Source: CAIOHW01 sp046317855 (GTDB lineage Bacteria; Bdellovibrionota; UBA1018). Taken from it: a stretch of DNA of 10,549 nt. This document shows positions 7,294 through 10,549 of the stretch, one piece after another. The notes under the pieces were generated by a model. That model did no database searches, had not been told where the DNA came from, and saw only the letters and a list, made by a program, of their open reading frames with translations. Position 1 is the first letter of the stretch. Every line of letters begins with the position of its first letter. The stretch covers positions 1 to 10,549 of the forward strand of contig JBKCVM010000097.1 in assembly GCA_046317855.1 (NCBI GenBank), given 5' to 3'. The position numbers and the translations under genes were made by a program.

Positions 7294-8360
7294 AGTTGCT
7301 TCATCCCCTCCAAGCGACTTCGAATTCGGTCTCGAGCACTGGAGCGCGCCGAAAGAGGGGCACTGCCTGAGCTCTCTCTTGCAATCTGTTCACCTAGCGT
7401 CGAAAGAAAATCCCCTGGATTGGACTCGACTTGGGGCTCGCTTGGGGTTGCGGCTACAGGGAGGTTCTCGAGTGGAGCGTCCCCCTGAAACTCACTGATC
7501 AAATTAATAGAGCCATCGGAGACCCCCAACACGAGCGTGCGACCAGCCACTTTTACCACGTGGATACTCTTTTTGGGTCCGAGGTAGTGAGTGGCGACTA
7601 CATCGATCATCTTTGCTGGCTTTCCAAGTGTACGGGTCAGAAGCCGATTCAGAGCGCCGCTCTTTAAGCCTCCTCCCTTGGCAGCGAGCTTCTTCAAACC
7701 AAAAAATGCAGCGGCCATGAGGACCAGAATAGCCACCAATGAAGCTAACATTCTTCCAGCACCCGGGGGCTCTGCCACTCGAGCACGCCGCACCTTAGGC
7801 TCAGGCTGAGGTTTTTCGGGTTGTTTGTCGGCACTCAGAATACGGTCCAAAAGGGCCCGCTCATCGGCATCGGCCGATCGCTGGCCGGGTGACTTTTCTT
7901 GATTTACCTTGGCGTTGGCGCTCGAGGGTTCTGCCTTTTTTTGGGCCTGTGCCGATTGGGCCTCATCCAATACGATCTGAAGGACCTTACCGGCTGGCTT
8001 GACAGAGAGTCGCCCCTGATAGGCCTCGGCGCGTCCTTTGACACTCAGGCGGACACGAACCAGCTTGGGAGCATATTGATAGACAAAAATCTTGGTGAGG
8101 TCCTGCCCCTGAACGGACGAAATTTTTGCAGGGTACACCGAGACATCGCTCAAACTTAGCTGAATGATGTCGTTAATGAACTCTGTCCGAATCTGAGACT
8201 CCTGGATTCGACCATCCAGAAGAAGGTCGACCCTTGAGTTTTCACTGACTTGAACTTGCTTGATGTTCAAGCCAGAGACAGCCGCGCCCGCGGCATTTGC
8301 AATCACTCCGGACAAAACCCATCCAAAAAAAACCGACTGAATTGCGCGAGTCGAGAACAT
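7290..8360 (-). CDS. fliO: FliO-like export assembly protein with large AMIN-like periplasmic domain
   Basis: FliO is a bitopic membrane protein that stabilises FliP during assembly of the export gate. It is identified by position directly before fliP and by its C-terminal part. A single membrane segment (about 203-223, MLASLVAILVLMAAAFFGLKK) is followed by the FliO-type cytoplasmic domain (about 250-292), with IDVVATHYLGPKKSIHVVKVAGRTLVLGVS. At 356 residues it is far longer than the ~125 of enterobacterial FliO. The extra N-terminal part has a signal-like hydrophobic start (about 8-26), then a beta-rich domain (about 30-132). Its pattern of VDLLLDG, DIIQLSLSDVSVYPAK, TKIFVYQYAPKLVRVRLSV and KVLQIVLDE resembles AMIN domains of PilQ and AmiC. 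A Pro/Lys/Gln-rich linker (133-202) joins the halves. The C-terminal tail (300-356) is Ser/Arg/Glu-rich. The FliO call is strong; the AMIN call is by eye. Confidence 0.92.
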   Translation of the reverse strand: MFSTRAIQSVFFGWVLSGVIANAAGAAVSGLNIKQVQVSENSRVDLLLDGRIQESQIRTEFINDIIQLSLSDVSVYPAKISSVQGQDLTKIFVYQYAPKLVRVRLSVKGRAEAYQGRLSVKPAGKVLQIVLDEAQSAQAQKKAEPSSANAKVNQEKSPGQRSADADERALLDRILSADKQPEKPQPEPKVRRARVAEPPGAGRMLASLVAILVLMAAAFFGLKKLAAKGGGLKSGALNRLLTRTLGKPAKMIDVVATHYLGPKKSIHVVKVAGRTLVLGVSDGSINLISEFQGDAPLENLPVAATPSEPQVESNPGDFLSTLGEQIARESSGSAPLSARSSARDRIRSRLEGMKQL

Positions 8361-8368
8361 CCTGTTCT

Positions 8369-8374
8369 CTCCTT
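8369..8374 (-). promoter_or_regulatory. Strong ribosome binding site of fliO
   Basis: The minus strand reads AAGGAG, eight bases before the ATG at 8360, making it the best Shine-Dalgarno match in the window. It fits the fact that fliO follows a 70-bp gap and so cannot rely on close coupling to fliN. Confidence 0.7.
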
Positions 8375-8430
8375 TCCCTTCCTGGAATTTGGTCTACTGA
8401 AAAACAAAAAAACGAATCAAACCAGAGGCA

Positions 8431-8832
8431 TTAGCGCAGCTGCTCAATCCTTTCGATCGGAGAAATAATGTCAGTCAAACGAATCCCAAACTTCTCATTC
8501 ACCACGACCACCTCTCCACGAGCAATGAGTCGCTCATTCACAAGGACTTCGAGCGGCTCACCGGCAAACTTTGAAAGCTCGACGACAGATCCCTGGGAGA
8601 GCTGAAGAATCTCCCGGATAGAAAGGCGTGTCCGGCCCAGCTCAACACTCAGCTTGAGTGGAACATCCAGAATAAAATCAAGCGACTGAATGCCAACCGG
8701 CTGTTTGGCAGCGCCTGCGGCATCAGCTCCCGAACCACCTGCCCCGCCTCCGGCCGCAGCTCCCTGCCCCTCCGCGCCCTCAGCCCCTTTCACCTGCGCC
8801 TCAGTCGTCACGCCCGCACCTTGTTCCGTCAT
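8431..8832 (-). CDS. fliN: Flagellar motor switch protein FliN
   Basis: C-ring component at the cytoplasmic base of the motor. With FliM it forms the switch and a docking place for export substrates. Residues 52-126 form the SpoA (surface presentation of antigens) domain: LDFILDVPLKLSVELGRT (51-68), then IREILQLSQGSVVELSK (72-88), EPLEVLVNERLIARGEVVVV (92-111) and FGIRLTDII (115-123). The 133-residue length is normal. The first ~45 residues are low-complexity, almost all Gly, Ala, Glu and Gln, and are probably disordered. There is no FliY-type CheC domain, so this is a plain FliN. The ATG overlaps the fliM stop (ATGA) and has GGAG eight bases upstream, so the two switch proteins are translationally coupled. 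Confidence 0.97.
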   Translation of the reverse strand: MTEQGAGVTTEAQVKGAEGAEGQGAAAGGGAGGSGADAAGAAKQPVGIQSLDFILDVPLKLSVELGRTRLSIREILQLSQGSVVELSKFAGEPLEVLVNERLIARGEVVVVNEKFGIRLTDIISPIERIEQLR

Positions 8833-9884
8833 GCTGGATTCTCCACATTCGTTTTAACTGGACTTGCTAAAGCGCGCGTCAATTGGACGGCGCGATTGCC
8901 TCTCGATACTCCAAAGAGACATTTGAACTTTGCCACTCCCTCGATCAACAAATCGAGTTCGCCATCTGCGTCCTGATTGAGAGGAATGATATCCCCTTTA
9001 TTGAGATGAACCAGGTCACCTACTGTAATCTCAGTATGCCCCAAGCTGACCACCACTTCTGCCGAAGCAGAACTGAGGTGTTCTTCAATTTTTGCAACCC
9101 ATTCGTCGTCGAGCTGATCACTCTCGGTTTGGTAATAAGAATTGAGCTTGGCTTTGATGGGCTCAAGCGTCGAGTACGGAATGACGATCGCGATGGTACC
9201 GCTTGCATTTTCAAGCTCCACTTCAAATGTGGTCGAAATGACCACATCCGACGGAGGAACAATGCCCACGAACTGAGGATTCACTTCAGTCCTGACAAAG
9301 CTGACTTCTGTCTTATGAACCGGGGTCCAAGCGTCCTCGATATCCTTAATCCCCATTCGGATAACTTTCTGCATGATCGAAAGCTCAATCCGAGTAAACT
9401 CTTTGCCCTCAATCTTAGTAAACGGTCGGTCCGTTCCGCCAAAATAGCTGTCGACCAGGGCGTAAGCGAGCTTGCTCTCAAACACCAGAAGCGCAGGCCC
9501 TCTGAGTGCCTCAAATCTCAGGATCGACATACATGAAGGGATCGGAAGGGTATTCACGAACTCCCCAAACTTGAGAATGTCGGTTGAAATGATTCTGAGA
9601 GAAGCAATTTTTCTCAGTGAGTTTGAAAGCGACATACGAAAGAGACGCACAAAACGCTCATTGATAATCTCGAGCGTGGGCATTCTCCCGCGGATCACGC
9701 GGTCTTGGTTCGTTAGATCGTAAGCAACAACATCCGGTTGATCGAGAGTCTGGGCGTTTCCACCGCCTCCAGCCCCACCGCCAGCTGGGCCACTGCCACC
9801 TCCAGCTGCGGCATCATCTGTCTGACCTGATGCGACCGCGCTCAGGAGGGCATCGACTTCAGATTGTGACAGCACCTGATTCAT
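8829..9884 (-). CDS. fliM: Flagellar motor switch protein FliM
   Basis: C-ring switch protein that binds phosphorylated CheY and transmits the signal to FliG, reversing rotation. At 351 residues it has family length. The N-terminal CheY-binding peptide is intact (LSQSEVDALLSAV, 5-17). A Gly-rich linker (about 25-44) follows, then the middle CheC-like domain (about 55-245) with INERFVRLFRMSLSNSLRK (74-92), LPIPSCMSILRFE (113-125) and the FliG-contacting loop FGGTDRP (148-154). The C-terminal SpoA domain (about 262-340) pairs with FliN. The FliG-contact loop reads GGTD where the family usually has GGXG. The start has AGGAAGG seven bases upstream and lies 20 bp after the fliL stop; the end overlaps fliN by four bases. 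Confidence 0.98.
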   Translation of the reverse strand: MNQVLSQSEVDALLSAVASGQTDDAAAGGGSGPAGGGAGGGGNAQTLDQPDVVAYDLTNQDRVIRGRMPTLEIINERFVRLFRMSLSNSLRKIASLRIISTDILKFGEFVNTLPIPSCMSILRFEALRGPALLVFESKLAYALVDSYFGGTDRPFTKIEGKEFTRIELSIMQKVIRMGIKDIEDAWTPVHKTEVSFVRTEVNPQFVGIVPPSDVVISTTFEVELENASGTIAIVIPYSTLEPIKAKLNSYYQTESDQLDDEWVAKIEEHLSSASAEVVVSLGHTEITVGDLVHLNKGDIIPLNQDADGELDLLIEGVAKFKCLFGVSRGNRAVQLTRALASPVKTNVENPA

Positions 9885-9904
9885 GACATCGCCTTCCTAG
9901 CGCT

Positions 9905-10528
9905 TCAGCTACTCAGTGCAAAATTAGTGAAAAAGACCCCTTTGACTTTACCTGAGACGATAAAACCATTGAGTGCCGAACGAATCTCTTCCTTGAGATA
10001 CTCTCGCCCCTCACTGTGAACTAGGTCACTGGGGCGCTTACTATTGAATAGGTCAATGATTGCATTTCGAACTTGTGGCATTTTCTGCCCGATCTCGCTC
10101 TCCACTGACCCATCCGGAACCTCGATCGAAATATTGACTCGAACGTACTTAGGCGTTGAGCTTCCGGGAGTGGTGAGATTTACGGTAAACTGGTCCAGAT
10201 TGACCATCTTTCCAAATCCGGCCACTTTCTTTTCTGGCCCCCCGTGCCCTCCTGCGGGAGCGCCATGCCCGCCCGCCGGGGCGCCATGCTCACCCGCCGG
10301 AGCTCCATGTCCCCCTGCCGGGGCGCCATGCTCACCCGCAGCGCCGTGACCTTCTTCGGCTACAATGTCTTCCACTTTTTGGACGGATTTCTCTTTCTGC
10401 AAGGAGACAAAAAGCACGCCCACCATGGCCAGACAGACCACAGTGTTGACTGCGATCAAAATCAGCATGAGCTTCGAACCACCAGAGCCACTGGAGGGTG
10501 GCGTCGCTTCTTTTTTTTCTTCGGACAT
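9905..10528 (-). CDS. fliL: Flagellar basal body-associated protein FliL
   Basis: Single-pass inner-membrane protein that sits around the stator units and supports torque and stator stability. A short, basic and acidic cytoplasmic tail (1-18) precedes one membrane helix (about 19-43, LMLILIAVNTVVCLAMVGVLFVSL). The conserved periplasmic FliL domain spans about 108-205, with VNLDQFTVNLTTPG (109-122), KYVRVNISIEV (127-137), RNAIIDLFNSK (154-164) and the usual final segment GKVKGVFFTNFALS. Between helix and domain lies a tandem heptapeptide repeat carrying six regularly spaced histidines (61-95), which is unusual. At 207 residues it is longer than many FliL proteins (~150-180), largely because of this insert. 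A GGGGAGG ribosome site lies 11 bases upstream. It is the first gene visible; the operon promoter must be beyond the right edge or upstream of further genes. Confidence 0.96.
   Translation of the reverse strand: MSEEKKEATPPSSGSGGSKLMLILIAVNTVVCLAMVGVLFVSLQKEKSVQKVEDIVAEEGHGAAGEHGAPAGGHGAPAGEHGAPAGGHGAPAGGHGGPEKKVAGFGKMVNLDQFTVNLTTPGSSTPKYVRVNISIEVPDGSVESEIGQKMPQVRNAIIDLFNSKRPSDLVHSEGREYLKEEIRSALNGFIVSGKVKGVFFTNFALSS
10235..10351 (-). repeat. 21-bp tandem repeat in fliL encoding a His/Gly/Ala/Pro heptapeptide
   Basis: About four and a half imperfect copies of a 21-bp unit encode the heptapeptide (G/E)HGAPAG, with degenerate copies at both ends. Histidines fall at residues 61, 67, 74, 81, 88 and 95 of FliL, just outside the membrane helix. 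Copies differ mainly at the Gly/Glu codon and at third positions. The repeat stays in frame, so copy-number change would lengthen or shorten the linker without breaking the protein. Confidence 0.9.
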
Positions 10529-10549
10529 CGGCGCGCAGGCCTCCCCTTG

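Noticed and set aside
8406..8412. T-run on the minus strand after the fliN stop, as a terminator
   Set aside because: No GC-rich hairpin precedes the run; the nearby GCAGCTGC palindrome has no loop and lies inside fliN.
8361..8430. Possible sigma-70-like promoter in the fliN/fliO gap (TTGATT, 17-base spacer, TAGACC)
   Set aside because: The -10 match is only about three of six bases and the T-rich spacer arises by simple composition; not supportable without transcript data.
8883..9536. A 217-residue open frame on the plus strand, antisense to fliM
   Set aside because: It lies wholly inside a strongly conserved FliM gene, resembles no family I know, has no clear ribosome site and is explained by codon bias of the real gene.

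Overview
The window is one continuous flagellar export and motor-switch operon. All eleven genes lie on the minus strand, so transcription runs from the right edge to the left edge: fliL, fliM, fliN, fliO, fliP, fliQ, fliR, flhB, flhA, flhF, fliA. Ten genes are complete. The last, fliA, runs off the left edge.

Layout from 10549 down to 1. FliL (stator-associated membrane protein) is followed by FliM and FliN (C-ring switch). Next come FliO, FliP, FliQ, FliR, FlhB and FlhA (the flagellar type III export gate and its assembly factor). FlhF (SRP-type GTPase that places polar flagella) and the flagellar sigma factor FliA (sigma-28) close the set. Spacing is tight: ATGA stop/start overlaps at fliM/fliN and fliO/fliP, an 8-bp overlap at fliR/flhB, an 11-bp overlap at flhA/flhF and a 3-bp gap at fliQ/fliR. 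The longest untranslated gaps are 90 bp (flhF/fliA) and 70 bp (fliN/fliO). No stretch over 300 bases lacks a gene. I see no convincing promoter, terminator, RNA gene, mobile element, CRISPR array or plus-strand gene.

Organism: a motile Gram-negative bacterium, with base composition near 50% GC by eye. FlhF implies polar or otherwise position-controlled flagella. The gene order and protein character (GPEAII-type FlhF, long FliO, low-complexity linkers) suggest a Bdellovibrionota or deltaproteobacteria-like lineage. This is a tentative inference and not a database match.

How the genes work together: FlhF marks the site of assembly. FliP, FliQ, FliR, FlhB and FlhA form the membrane export gate, with FliO helping FliP assemble. 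FliM and FliN form the rotor switch that receives CheY-P, and FliL supports the stators. FliA, made from the same cluster, is expected to turn on late genes such as flagellin.

The system itself is well known and I found no undescribed system. The points worth a second look are departures from the standard parts. FliO carries a long periplasmic half resembling an AMIN domain. FliA has about 87 extra N-terminal residues. FlhF has a changed G2 motif, and no flhG lies beside it. FliL has a histidine-bearing heptapeptide repeat. FliM has a non-canonical GGXG loop.
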